64,000 nt of DNA. Origin: Eubacteriales bacterium (GTDB lineage Bacteria > Bacillota > Clostridia > Oscillospirales > Oscillospiraceae). The notes under the pieces are model-generated. The model saw only the letters and a program-made list of their open reading frames with translations. It was not told the DNA's origin and did no database searches. The stretch is from NCBI GenBank assembly GCA_030536515.1, contig JAUNPV010000004.1, positions 62,001 through 126,000 on the forward strand. The letters run 5' to 3'. Below are positions 6,642 through 14,679 of the stretch, in pieces (the stretch's first letter is position 1; each line of letters opens with the position of its first letter). A program made the position numbers and the translations under genes.

Positions 6642-7901
6642 CTATTTCTTAATAACGTCCCAATAGGCCTTGGCGGCCTGTTCCAGCTTGTTGGGGCCGT
6701 ATTCGTAGTAGTGCCTGCCCACCAGCTGGTCCGGGAGGTACTGCTGGGCTACCCAGTGGCCCGGGAAATCGTGGGGGTACAGGTAGCCCTGGTCCCGCTC
6801 CTGGGTGTAGGTGTCGGCGTGGACGTTCTGCAAATGCCGGGGGAAGCCTCCGGCGAGGCCCTTGCGGACATCCTCCAAAGCGGAATCCAGGGCGATGTGG
6901 CCGGAGTTGGATTTGGGGGAGGTGGCCATGAGGACGGCGGCATCTCCCAGGGGGATTCTCGCCTCGGGCATTCCCAGCTTCAATGCCATGTCCACACAGG
7001 CGTTGACAATGGGGATAATCTGAGGAAAGGCAAGGCCCACGTCCTCGGCGGCAATGACCATGAGCCGGCGGCAGGCGGACTGCATCTGCCCCGCCTCCAA
7101 AAGCCGGGCCAGGTAGATGCAGGCGGCATCCGGGTCCGAGCCCCGGATGGACTTTTGCAGAGCGGACAGCAGGTCAAAATAGTTGTCCCCGTCCCGGTCC
7201 GCCCGGAGGGCGCTTTTCTGGGTGACGGCCTTGGCATCGGCCAAAGTCAGGGGCAGCTTTTTCCCGTCGGGGATACCGGCGGAGAACAGGACCTCCACGG
7301 CGTTCATGGCCTTGCGAACGTCGCCGCCGCAGGCCCCGGCGATGTATTCCAGGGCCCCCTCCTCGGGGACGGCCGTCAGGGCGGTGCGGTCCTCCATGAA
7401 TTTCACCGCCCGGCGGACCGCCTGCAAAGATGCCTCGGCGGTGAGCTGCTTGAACTCAAAGACGGTGGAGCGGCTTAAAATGGCGTTAAAAACGTAGAAA
7501 TAGGGATTTTCCGTGGTGGAGGCGATGAGGGTAATTTTGCCGTTTTCGATGTGCTCCAGCAGCGACTGCTGCTGCTTTTTGTTGAAGGACTGAATCTCGT
7601 CCAGATACAGCAGCACCCCGTTGGGGGCCAGGAAGGTGTCCAGCTGAGCCACAATCTCCTTGATATCTGCCGTGGAGGCGGTGGTGGCGTTGAGCTTGTA
7701 CAATGTCCGGTTGGTCTGCTTGGCGATGATATTGGCCACAGTGGTCTTGCCTGTGCCGCTGGGGCCGTAGAAGACCATGTTGGGGATATTCCCCGAGTCA
7801 ATCAGACGGCGCAGCACCGCATTTTTCCCCAGAATATGCTCCTGTCCATAGACCTCATCCAGGGTCTGGGGCCGCAAAAGGTCTGCAAGCGGTTGATACA
7901 T
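6642..7901 (-). CDS. rarA: Replication-associated recombination ATPase RarA/MgsA
   Basis: This AAA+ ATPase acts at stalled replication forks and is related to clamp loaders. The protein has 419 residues. Walker A is GPSGTGKTT at 46-54 and Walker B is LLYLDEIQSF. The sensor region is STTENPYF, and a C-terminal MgsA-type tetramerisation domain contains GHIALDSAL and YLYPHDFPGHWVAQQYLP, characteristic of the family. The start at 7901 has GAGGT upstream; the open frame before it runs through a repeat. It has its own promoter (7932-7960). Confidence 0.95.
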   Translation of the reverse strand: MYQPLADLLRPQTLDEVYGQEHILGKNAVLRRLIDSGNIPNMVFYGPSGTGKTTVANIIAKQTNRTLYKLNATTASTADIKEIVAQLDTFLAPNGVLLYLDEIQSFNKKQQQSLLEHIENGKITLIASTTENPYFYVFNAILSRSTVFEFKQLTAEASLQAVRRAVKFMEDRTALTAVPEEGALEYIAGACGGDVRKAMNAVEVLFSAGIPDGKKLPLTLADAKAVTQKSALRADRDGDNYFDLLSALQKSIRGSDPDAACIYLARLLEAGQMQSACRRLMVIAAEDVGLAFPQIIPIVNACVDMALKLGMPEARIPLGDAAVLMATSPKSNSGHIALDSALEDVRKGLAGGFPRHLQNVHADTYTQERDQGYLYPHDFPGHWVAQQYLPDQLVGRHYYEYGPNKLEQAAKAYWDVIKK

Positions 7902-7931
7902 AGTTTTTACCTCGTTTGTGTTAGTACATAC

Positions 7932-7960
7932 AGTATAGCATACCGAAATAAAAAAAGCAA
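7932..7960 (-). promoter_or_regulatory. rarA promoter
   Basis: On the minus strand TTGCTT (7960-7955) and TATACT (7937-7932) are separated by exactly 17 bases, about 35 bases upstream of the rarA start. Confidence 0.75.
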
Positions 7961-7982
7961 TTTGCATTCGCAAAGAGCGCAA

Positions 7983-8212
7983 AATACCTTCCCCCGGGGG
8001 GGAAGGTGGCACGGCGCAAGCCGTGACGGATGAGGAATGCGGGCGGCAAGGTTGGATGCCGTATCCGTAAGTGCCTGCTGAAACGAACCTGTCGCCGTTC
8101 CTCATCCGACCTCGCTGCGCTCGCTCACCCAATAAACTACGGAGCGATTGCCACTGGCAATCGCTCCATTCTAATCTGCTGCGCAGAGCACCACCCCGGG
8201 GGGAAGGCTTTG
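7983..8212. repeat. REP-like repeat region, second copy of the CTTCCCCCGGGGG family
   Basis: This 328-base gap has no gene. It repeats the blocks seen at 250-560: ACCTTCCCCCGGGGGGGAAGG, CACGGCGCAAGCCGTG and ACGGATGAGGAATG at the left, and the inverted TTCCTCATCCGAC and CCCCGGGGGGAAGG at the right. A perfect hairpin GGAGCGATTGCC/GGCAATCGCTCC lies at 8141-8167. Confidence 0.7.
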
Positions 8213-8229
8213 GTTGCCTGGAAAAAGTT

Positions 8230-8565
8230 TTATAAATCGTCTTTCAGCCGCACCTGGGAGCGTTCCTCCGAGAACCCCTCCGGATAGCGGGCTTTCAGCT
8301 TGTCGAGATTCCCCTGGAAAATATCGTCCAGCGGGATATCCAGAGCGGTGGCGGCCTCGGCCAGGTACCAGGCGATGTCGCCCAGCTCCTTGGCAAGGTG
8401 CGCCCTGTCTAATTCGTGGCCCTGGGCCAGCCATTTTTTCACAATGTCAATGGCCTCCCCGGATTCCCCGCACAGGCCCATGACGCTGTTGATGAGCACG
8501 TCCTTTTTGGATAGAGCCGGGTTCAGGGTGGCCATGGCCTGGCGCTGATAGTCGTTGACGGTCAT
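8230..8565 (-). CDS. MazG-like nucleotide pyrophosphohydrolase
   Basis: The protein has 111 residues. The all-alpha NTP pyrophosphatase signature is present: GLCGESGEAIDIVKKW (about 36-51) and KELGDIAWYLAEAA (about 64-77), giving the EExxE...ExxD metal-binding set. This family hydrolyses nucleoside triphosphates to monophosphate and pyrophosphate and removes abnormal nucleotides. The start at 8565 follows AAAGGAGAATACC. The single-domain length is normal for the short MazG-like group. The exact substrate is unknown. Confidence 0.85.
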   Translation of the reverse strand: MTVNDYQRQAMATLNPALSKKDVLINSVMGLCGESGEAIDIVKKWLAQGHELDRAHLAKELGDIAWYLAEAATALDIPLDDIFQGNLDKLKARYPEGFSEERSQVRLKDDL

Positions 8566-8586
8566 TGGTATTCTCCTTTGCAAAAA

Positions 8587-8833
8587 GGCGGCCTGTGGTC
8601 AGGCCGCCGAGACTGTCAAAAATCCCCTGCGGGGCTTTTTGACAAACTTTTGCAGTCTGCTGCGTGCATAATTTGTACGCCGTTGGCGTACAAATTCCAC
8701 ACTTGCAGCCTGAGAAGTATTTTCCGCCAGGTACACGCCCTGGCAGAAAATGATTTGAACTTTATTTGCGCCTCACGGCGCAAACTCTGCGAGGCTTTTT
8801 TGACACACTGAGGCGGCCTGTGGTCAGGCTGCC
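8587..8833. repeat. 22-base direct repeats flanking an inserted 192-bp element
   Basis: GGCGGCCTGTGGTCAGGCCGCC at 8587-8608 recurs at 8812-8833 with one difference, and the second copy runs on into CCTACGGG, the end of a CGTAGGG element. Between them lies the separate 192-bp structured element (8614-8805). The arrangement looks like one element inserted into another. Confidence 0.6.
8614..8805. repeat. 192-bp hairpin-rich element, copy 1
   Basis: The element runs from TGTCAAAAATCCCC to TTTTTTGACA and contains four hairpins: TGTCAAAAA/TTTTTGACA, ATTTGTACGCC/GGCGTACAAAT, GCCAGG/CCTGGC flanked by TTTTC/GAAAA, and TTTGCGCC/GGCGCAAA. A second copy at 44146-44339 keeps the hairpins but changes both sides of several stems. 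No coding frame is conserved between the copies. Confidence 0.75.
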
Positions 8834-8840
8834 CTACGGG

Positions 8841-9785
8841 TTAAAATGTTGCTACATCCGGCTCGGCGGGAACGGCGTTCTTAGTAACCTCGACGGCATC
8901 CAGAACGGGGCCCATGTCGCCCTTGTACAGGGGGTGCTTTTCGGCGGAGACCTTTGCCGTCACCGTGACCCAGGACCGGGATTCCAGGTCCCTGGCCCCG
9001 GCGTACCGGCAGGGAATGCCGCAGAACTGGATATCCTCCACACAGCAGGTCATGACAAACCGGCCAGGGGCGAACATTCCGTTCTTGTCCCGGCGGAGCA
9101 TGGCCACCTGGGCCTTGAAGCGGACGGTCTTGCCGTCGTACTTCTGAGGCTCCTCGGTGCAGTCCCGGTACCACAGGGCGTAGTCCTCGTCTTTAATCTC
9201 GATGACGGGGGCATTGATATCAAAGGGCAGCGGGTCCTCGATGTCGTCAAAGGAGGTGGAGCCGTCGGTGTAGTCATAGAGAATGTCGATGCGGCGGCTG
9301 GCGGCCCGGGCCAGCTTGTGGTAGGGCACCACGTCGCAGCCGGGAGTCAGCCGGTTGAACACCACCATCTGGGCCCCCACCAGCTTGTCCATAACCAGGT
9401 TGCGCATATTGCCGTTATAGGCCATGATGGTGGTAGAATCGGCAAACATGACCTCCTGGGCCACCGCCCAGTTTTCCGGGAAGCGCATATACAGGTCGCC
9501 CACCTGCTGCATTCCGTTCAGCTCCGCCACGACCCGCTGGGCCCGGTACTTTTTGGCCAGGGCCTGGAGCTCCTTGGTGGTGACGGTCTGCTGGTCCAGC
9601 ACCTCCATGTAGACGTTCTGATAGGGGTAGGCGGAGAAATCGTACTCCTCCTCCCCTTCCTCAAAGACCAGCAGCAGCGTCCGCTCACCGGCGTTGAAGC
9701 GGGGGTCCTCCAGGGTCTCCTGGATGAATTTTGTCTTGCCGGAATCCAGGAATCCGGTGAAGGAATAGACAGGAATCTGCTGCAT
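8841..9785 (-). CDS. CobW-like GTPase fused to a YcgQ/DUF1980-like domain
   Basis: The protein has 314 residues. The N-terminal third resembles the CobW/COG0523 GTPases (PVYSFTGFLDSGKTKFI, a P-loop with the unusual form GFLDSGKT). The C-terminal part (about 205-314) resembles the DUF1980/TIGR03943 domain found in YcgQ-type proteins, with an FCGIPCRYAG block and a VTVTAKV strand. The start lies 2 bases after the stop of the second CobW gene, with a weak GGGTG site, so the two are coupled. A role in metal delivery is inferred from family and neighbour. The domain call at the C-terminus is less certain than the GTPase call. Confidence 0.7.
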   Translation of the reverse strand: MQQIPVYSFTGFLDSGKTKFIQETLEDPRFNAGERTLLLVFEEGEEEYDFSAYPYQNVYMEVLDQQTVTTKELQALAKKYRAQRVVAELNGMQQVGDLYMRFPENWAVAQEVMFADSTTIMAYNGNMRNLVMDKLVGAQMVVFNRLTPGCDVVPYHKLARAASRRIDILYDYTDGSTSFDDIEDPLPFDINAPVIEIKDEDYALWYRDCTEEPQKYDGKTVRFKAQVAMLRRDKNGMFAPGRFVMTCCVEDIQFCGIPCRYAGARDLESRSWVTVTAKVSAEKHPLYKGDMGPVLDAVEVTKNAVPAEPDVATF

Positions 9786-9787
9786 AC

Positions 9788-10906
9788 TTACACCCCGAAC
9801 AGGTGGCTCAGCCCATGCTCATCCAGCTTGGAGCCGATGACGCAGAGCTTGCCGGTGATGTCGGCCCCGCCCAGGCGGATGTCGTGCTCCTGGGGGACGA
9901 AGTCGAAGTGAATCCAGGTGCCGTCAGCGGCGGGCAGAATGCCCTTGGCCCGGAGAATCATGCCGTATTTGCCGGAGTCCAACTCGTGCAGTGCTGCCTC
10001 GATGGCAGCCTTGTCGAACTTCTTGGCCGTTTCCACGCCCCAGGAGGTGAACACCTCGTCGGCATGGTGGTCGTGATGGTGATGGTCGTGACCGCAGGTG
10101 CAGTGCTCGTCGTGGTCGTGGTGATGCTCATGGTCATGGCCGCAGGTGCATTCCTCGTCGTGGTCGTGATGATGATGCTCGTGACCGCAGCAGCAGTCCT
10201 CGTCATGGTCGTGGTGATGATGCTCGTGACCGCAGGTGCATTCCTCATCGTGGTCGTGGTGGTGATGCTCGTGGTGGGCCTCCTCCAGGTTGGCAAGCTC
10301 CCTGGCCAGGGAGGACTGGCCCTCCATGGCGGCCAGCAGCTGCTGGCCGGTCAGCTGACCCCAGGGGGTGGTGACGATGGAGGCGTGGTCGTTGTGCTCC
10401 CGGAGCTGGGCCACGGCGGCGTCCAGCTTGGCCTGGGGAATGGAATCGGTCCGGGAGAGGATGATGGTAGCGGCAGTCTCCACCTGGTTGTTGTAGAATT
10501 CGCCGAAGTTCTTCATATAGACCTTGACCTTCCCGGCGTCCACCACAGCCACGGTGTGGCCCAGGGTCACGTCGTCGGTCATAACCTTCTTCACAGCGCC
10601 GATAACATCGGACAGCTTGCCCACGCCGGAGGGCTCGATGATGATGCGGTCCGGGTGATACTGCTCAATAACCTGGGTCAGCGCCCGGCCAAAGTCGCCC
10701 ACCAGAGAGCAGCAGATGCAGCCGGAGTTCATCTCGGTGATGTTGATGCCGGCGTCCTGCAAAAAGCCGCCGTCAATGCCAATCTCGCCGAACTCATTTT
10801 CAATGAGCACCAGCTTTTCGCCCTTGTAGCCCTCAGAAATCATCTTCTTGATGAGCGTAGTCTTACCAGCCCCCAGGAAGCCGGAGTAAATGTCGATTTT
10901 TGTCAT
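9788..10906 (-). CDS. CobW/COG0523 GTPase with histidine-rich metal-binding repeats
   Basis: The protein has 372 residues. It has a P-loop GFLGAGKTT at 9-17, ENEFGEIGID, the CxCC metal motif (NSGCICCSL, about 61-69) and SRTD in place of NKxD. Between about 215 and 290 lie four to five repeats of the type HDHDEECTCGHEHHHH, rich in His, Asp and Cys, before the CobW C-terminal domain. Such proteins are GTP-dependent metallochaperones, often for zinc. The start at 10906 follows AGAAGGTGG; the GTG at 10915 would overlap that site. It is the first gene of a two-gene operon. Confidence 0.9.
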   Translation of the reverse strand: MTKIDIYSGFLGAGKTTLIKKMISEGYKGEKLVLIENEFGEIGIDGGFLQDAGINITEMNSGCICCSLVGDFGRALTQVIEQYHPDRIIIEPSGVGKLSDVIGAVKKVMTDDVTLGHTVAVVDAGKVKVYMKNFGEFYNNQVETAATIILSRTDSIPQAKLDAAVAQLREHNDHASIVTTPWGQLTGQQLLAAMEGQSSLARELANLEEAHHEHHHHDHDEECTCGHEHHHHDHDEDCCCGHEHHHHDHDEECTCGHDHEHHHDHDEHCTCGHDHHHHDHHADEVFTSWGVETAKKFDKAAIEAALHELDSGKYGMILRAKGILPAADGTWIHFDFVPQEHDIRLGGADITGKLCVIGSKLDEHGLSHLFGV

Positions 10907-10941
10907 AGTTTCCACCTTCTGTTAAAAATTATCTACCCTAT

Positions 10942-10970
10942 ATTATATCACCCCTTGTCAACTGTTACAA
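10942..10970 (-). promoter_or_regulatory. Promoter of the CobW operon
   Basis: On the minus strand TTGTAA (10970-10965) and TATAAT (10947-10942) are 17 bases apart. A TTGACA lies within the spacer but at the wrong distance. CTTGT and ACAAG (10953-10957 and 10966-10970) form a short inverted repeat over the -35 that might be a metal-repressor site; this part is speculative. Confidence 0.55.
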
Positions 10971-11028
10971 GTTAAGATTATCAACCAAATATATTTCCAA
11001 CTGAGGTTTATCACAGAAAGTTTATAAT

Positions 11029-11060
11029 GCTGCCCCGCATTTCTTCGCAAGCGAGGCAGC
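11029..11060. terminator. Hairpin behind the Tn916-type regulatory genes
   Basis: GCTGCCCCGC and GCGAGGCAGC form a 10-base stem with one mismatch, followed by TTTTAC on the plus strand. It separates the CobW operon promoter from the minus-strand gene ending at 11069 and may mark the left edge of the low-GC island. Confidence 0.5.
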
Positions 11061-11068
11061 TTTTACTT

Positions 11069-11257
11069 CTATACTGTAATTTTTCCTGTATTCAGCGCAA
11101 TGTGCATCATATACTGCCTGCAATTCTCGTCCAGCTCTCCGTTGATGGTGCTGGCGTGATTGATAAGAGGCATATACATTTCAAAAATTTCCTCCAGGGC
11201 ATCACGGTCACCCGCAACTGCACCTTGCAGCAGGGCTTGAAATTCTTCGGGCTTCAT
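11069..11257 (-). CDS. Tn916 Orf8-like helix-turn-helix protein
   Basis: The protein has 62 residues, starting MKPEEFQALLQGAVAGDRDALEEIFEMY. It matches the small helix-turn-helix/sigma-region-2-like proteins that accompany the Tn916 Orf7 sigma-like factor in conjugative elements. It overlaps the upstream gene by four bases (ATGA), as in those elements. It is probably co-regulatory with the sigma-like protein. No other conjugation genes remain nearby. Confidence 0.8.
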   Translation of the reverse strand: MKPEEFQALLQGAVAGDRDALEEIFEMYMPLINHASTINGELDENCRQYMMHIALNTGKITV

Positions 11258-11649
11258 TGCTTCTCCCCTTCCATCAACTCCCGCAGTTTTTTAATTGCCA
11301 ATGACTGTTCATTGTATACGTGGCCAACAGAGCAGCGGATTCGCTCCGCCACCTCCTGGGATGATAGGCCTTCCACGAAAATCAACTGAAGAATTTGCTG
11401 CCGTCTGGGAGTCAGTTTCTCAAAAGCCTCTGCCAATGACTCCACTTCATAATCAAAAGTAGTGTTGCTCTGTGGCAATTTCATGCTCGTTGAAGGAATT
11501 CCCCAATCCGATAGTTCTTCCAGTGATACGGTTTCCTCAGAGGTACGATATTTTTTGATGTAGTTCAATTTGGCTCTTGTCACCATGATCTTCAAAAACT
11601 GTGTAAATTCGGCTCGCAGCCTGTCGTTCGTTTGAATATGATAAGTCAT
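11254..11649 (-). CDS. Tn916 Orf7-like sigma-70 family factor
   Basis: The protein has 131 residues, with a region-4 helix-turn-helix at the end (LTPRRQQILQLIFVEGLSSQEVAERIRCSVGHVYNEQSLAIKKL). The sequence class is the short sigma-like regulator of Tn916-type conjugative transposons. The leader upstream contains a promoter and a long hairpin with a U-run (11715-11786), so expression may be attenuated. It is taken as a remnant of an integrative element because no integrase or transfer genes are present. Confidence 0.85.
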   Translation of the reverse strand: MTYHIQTNDRLRAEFTQFLKIMVTRAKLNYIKKYRTSEETVSLEELSDWGIPSTSMKLPQSNTTFDYEVESLAEAFEKLTPRRQQILQLIFVEGLSSQEVAERIRCSVGHVYNEQSLAIKKLRELMEGEKQ

Positions 11650-11714
11650 CGGTATCTCCTAACGGCGTTAAGTAATTTGGTTTCGCTGTTATGCAAATAT
11701 CTGTGGGCAGCAAA

Positions 11715-11786
11715 AAAGCACACCTATCATTCAGACCGCAGAGCAATCATGAATTGCCCTAGAAGTCTAAACGATAGATGTGCTTT
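11715..11786 (-). terminator. Attenuator-like hairpin upstream of the sigma-like gene
   Basis: On the minus strand AAAGCACATCTATC pairs with GATAGGTGTGCTTT across a roughly 45-base loop, with a T-run behind it (about 11717-11712). It lies between the promoter at 11820-11847 and the gene starting at 11649. A smaller hairpin GTGCTA/TAGCAC (11792-11810) precedes it. Confidence 0.55.
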
Positions 11787-11819
11787 GAAATGTGCTATCT
11801 TATGTAGCACAATATGTAG

Positions 11820-11847
11820 TTTATATAATTTTTCTCCACCATGTAAA
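11820..11847 (-). promoter_or_regulatory. Promoter of the Tn916-type regulatory genes
   Basis: On the minus strand TTTACA (11847-11842) and TATAAA (11825-11820) are 16 bases apart, upstream of the attenuator-like hairpin. Confidence 0.5.
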
Positions 11848-11899
11848 CAGTTTCATGTAGTATGGTAGGTGTTGTGACACCTCTGTGTCGAACGGACTG

Positions 11900-12844
11900 T
11901 CACATTTCAATGTCGCTTTCCCCCACGGCCTCAGCCAAGCGAGCCTCCAGGTCCATGTATTCTTCTGAACTCATTATCTCTCTTGCGGCCAGGAATACTC
12001 TTCTTGACTGCTCAACCGCACCCAATTTCTTGAGCGCATAAATCAGCCAGTAGTTGGTTTCCACATTCCCCCGGTCAATCTTGAGTACCTCAAGCGCATA
12101 ATCGTGGATATCCGTATAATCTTTCATATTTTGGAGTGTCTCAAACAATGCTGCGGCAATTTTCAAGTAAAGCAAATGGTACCGGGACGAAAGTCCCAGC
12201 AGCCAATCCTCATGGGACGCATCCTCAAACAGGTCCCCCCGATATAACCGCAATGCCCGTTTCAACTCCTCTGCTTTGTGTAATGACCCCATATTGGGCA
12301 CACTGCTTTCCCAGATTTTCTCCATCTGCTCCAGGTCTGTCACAATACTGCACGCAGGATTGATCTGGTATCCGTTTGCCGAGCTGATAATCAAGTCCTC
12401 GTCACTGAGGAAGCTGATCTTTTGCTTGAAGCGATACACAATGCCACGTATGCTCTCCGGTTCCGTGTCATCATTTTCATCAGACCATATATTCGCCACC
12501 AGTTCCTTGGCCGAAACCGCAGCAGACCGGTGAAGCAGCAGATATACGAGGATTCGCCAACCTTTCTGCGATTTGTATACACCTTGGGAAATTGAACCAT
12601 TTGCAGTGGTGATTTCAGGCGTTCCCAGCAGATTGATCTCAATGGTATCCGAGTCCTTCACCTTGGTATGCTGCATCAGTGCAATGCCGGTTTGCAGCTC
12701 CTTGACCTGCAGCATTGATAGACAGACAAACGCCAGCATCCTCAGCATATCGCTGTCACTTTTATGCTTCTGTGGATTTCGAACGGCAAGAAACCCGGTC
12801 GGGTGCTTCCCATATGGTACAGCAAGCAATGAATTGGCAAGCAA
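11900..12844 (-). pseudogene. 5'-truncated GAF-BTAD transcriptional regulator
   Basis: The readable part (up to 314 residues) begins inside what looks like the end of a GAF domain (VPYGKHPTGFLAVRNPQKH... LRMLAFVCLSML). It continues with a winged-helix domain (IEINLLGTPEITTANG... GWRILVYLLLHRSAAVSAKELVANIWSD) and a BTAD-type helical repeat region, as in SARP/BTAD regulators. The frame is open back to a stop at 12871-12869 with no ribosome binding site, and only non-ATG starts are available. The expected N-terminal half is absent. Just upstream is the cut-off end of a RecD2-like gene, so this is a deletion scar. Residual expression as a C-terminal fragment is possible. Confidence 0.7.
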
Positions 12845-12863
12845 GCGCTTATACAGCCTATTA

Positions 12864-13316
12864 TCAATTTACAGAGTGCCCATCCAGAATCCTTCTCAGC
12901 TTTTTCTCGCTGATTCCTGAAATACTCAGCAGCTTCTCCGGCTCCCGATCCAGCATCTCCAGTGTCCCAGACCCAAATGAATCATAGATCTTCTCTGCTG
13001 TCTTGGGCCCGATCCCTTTGATTTGTCCCGATGAAAGGTAAGCGATCACGCCCGCACGGGAGGGGATAATGACCTCTGTGTACTGTTCCACCTCATATTG
13101 CAGGCCGTGCTTGGTCTTTGTCCAATGGCCGCTGAGGTCAAATTGCTGTTTGGCTCCCACCGGCAGGTAGTAGCCCACAGCCTTGATCTGGGACAGCAGA
13201 TTTCCTCTGCTGTCCCGAAGTTCTTCACACAGACGATAGATAGCGACCATATAGCCTTCTGCATCGGATGGGCGGCTGCACTTTGGAAAGAGCAGCCGGT
13301 CAAATTTGCATAGCAC
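12864..13316 (-). pseudogene. 3'-truncated RecD2-like helicase (N-terminal part only)
   Basis: The 150 residues match the N-terminal region of ATP-dependent RecD-like helicases: an OB-type beta domain, then tandem helix-hairpin-helix motifs (IKGIGPKTAEKIYDSFG and LLSISGISEKKLRRILDG). The protein stops two residues after the second motif, where the helicase core should begin, so all ATPase motifs are missing. Translation would start at a GTG at 13316 with AGGAGGGGAGG upstream. The cut lies next to the equally cut GAF-BTAD gene, implying one deletion. It is co-oriented with the YqaJ chimera upstream. Confidence 0.75.
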
Positions 13317-13334
13317 AGTTCCTCCCCTCCTTTT

Positions 13335-14429
13335 TCAGGCCGATTGTACGGTCACTTTTACCTTGCGGCTCTGGGACTCTTTGATGACATCCCCGTAAAC
13401 GGTGGGATACTTCTCCCTCAGCATCTTGGAATCTGGCCGTTTGGTTTTGCGGGTAACAAAGTCCACCAGCAGCTTGTCCTTGGTTGTTTCCAAGACACCA
13501 TGCTCGTGCTGCTTCATCAGCTCCGCAATTCGCACAGAATGCGCCTGTACCTCCTCTTCATATTTTTTAATCTCTGAACTGCATTCACTGATCTTCCCCT
13601 GCAGCAAGGCTATCCGCCGCAGGGAGCTTTCAAATTTCCCAGGGAACTCTATGGTAGGCAGACCTGCGCAGCTGGCTCCGTAAATGCGGGCCAGAGAATT
13701 AAGCGCCAGCTCCGGTTTCACGCCGCTCATGGTCGGCGGAACATCATGCTCCAAGCTCCAGATCCATTCATCCAGCCGTTCAAAAATCATGTCCTCCTTG
13801 GTACTGTCCCGCTCAATTTCCGGCATAGCCAGGTCATTTTCCGGGTTGTTGCCCCAGAAGCAGGAAAAGGCGCCATGGTTCACATCCGCAACAGCCAGAT
13901 AGTAGCGTAATTGGAATTCATAATACAGGGGAATTGCATCATCTGCCCAACTGTCCGCTTTATGATAGGTACAGCTTTTACACTCGAGAATACCGGGCTT
14001 TCCATCCACCGTCCGGGTATATCGGCGGTCGAAATTTGCCAAGGCATAGGGGTGGTCAGCGTGCTGATAGAGGATGGTATCCTCCTGCACAAGGTTGCCG
14101 CTTTTCTGCTGGTACCAATAGGCTGCGATTGGTTCCAAAAGATGGCCCATCATCAGCTGGTCAGCATTGTCTTTCACCGGAGGCTTCATGGGCTTGGTAT
14201 GCCGCACCTCCTCCAGTTCCTCCAAAATGTCACCCGCCACCCTTTGGGTGGGCGAGCCGGAGATTACCAGACCGGTTTGGGCTTCCAGGTCAAGCAGCTG
14301 CTCCATCAGCAGGTCGTATTCCCGGTCTGTCATAATGGGGTTGTCATGCTTGTAATAGGCGGTATCTGCCTCATTGATCTTGGCAATCAATGCAAGCATT
14401 CTCACTTTTGTTTCTTGATTCGCATTCAT
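13335..14429 (-). CDS. Chimeric protein: LigA-like N-terminal domain joined to YqaJ-type exonuclease
   Basis: Of 364 residues, the first ~88 are a recognisable domain Ia of NAD-dependent DNA ligase: NEADTAYYKHDNPIMTDREYD and SPTQRVAGDILEELEEVRHTKPM. From about residue 93 the sequence is a YqaJ/lambda-exonuclease family nuclease: MGHLLEPIAAYWY, the catalytic Asp in ANFDRRYT and the ExK motif in GILECKSC. The usual N-terminal nuclease part with GGSDAA is missing, so the two pieces look fused by deletion. The start has AAAGGAG 10 bases upstream and is preceded by a long leader with two terminators. Whether the protein is active is unknown. Confidence 0.75.
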   Translation of the reverse strand: MNANQETKVRMLALIAKINEADTAYYKHDNPIMTDREYDLLMEQLLDLEAQTGLVISGSPTQRVAGDILEELEEVRHTKPMKPPVKDNADQLMMGHLLEPIAAYWYQQKSGNLVQEDTILYQHADHPYALANFDRRYTRTVDGKPGILECKSCTYHKADSWADDAIPLYYEFQLRYYLAVADVNHGAFSCFWGNNPENDLAMPEIERDSTKEDMIFERLDEWIWSLEHDVPPTMSGVKPELALNSLARIYGASCAGLPTIEFPGKFESSLRRIALLQGKISECSSEIKKYEEEVQAHSVRIAELMKQHEHGVLETTKDKLLVDFVTRKTKRPDSKMLREKYPTVYGDVIKESQSRKVKVTVQSA

Positions 14430-14541
14430 AGATGCATTCTCCTTTCAATTGCTCCTTAATGGGAGTCGTTTTTATATCCACGGCAAGCCAAAGGCTCCCC
14501 GAAGAAAAAGGTTGGGGGAACCGATTGGCTCCGATCTATAT

Positions 14542-14576
14542 AAAAAACGCCCAGAAAACAATCGTTCTCTGAGCGT
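14542..14576 (-). terminator. Second leader terminator upstream of the LigA-YqaJ chimera
   Basis: On the minus strand ACGCTCAGAGAAC pairs with GTTTTCTGGGCGT around a GATT loop and is followed by six T residues (14547-14542). It lies about 115 bases before the gene start. Confidence 0.7.
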
Positions 14577-14679
14577 CTTGTGACTCTTTTGGAGCCTTAT
14601 TATGGGATAGCGAGGGAAACACCCCCACTACTTATGATTCTCTGTGCATCTAAAAAAGATGCAGCAGAAGCCTTACATG

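Noticed and set aside
10015..10300. CRISPR-like or tandem DNA repeat in the CATGGTCGTG-rich stretch
   Set aside because: The repetition encodes the His/Asp/Cys-rich repeats inside the CobW-type protein and is in frame; there are no unique spacers.
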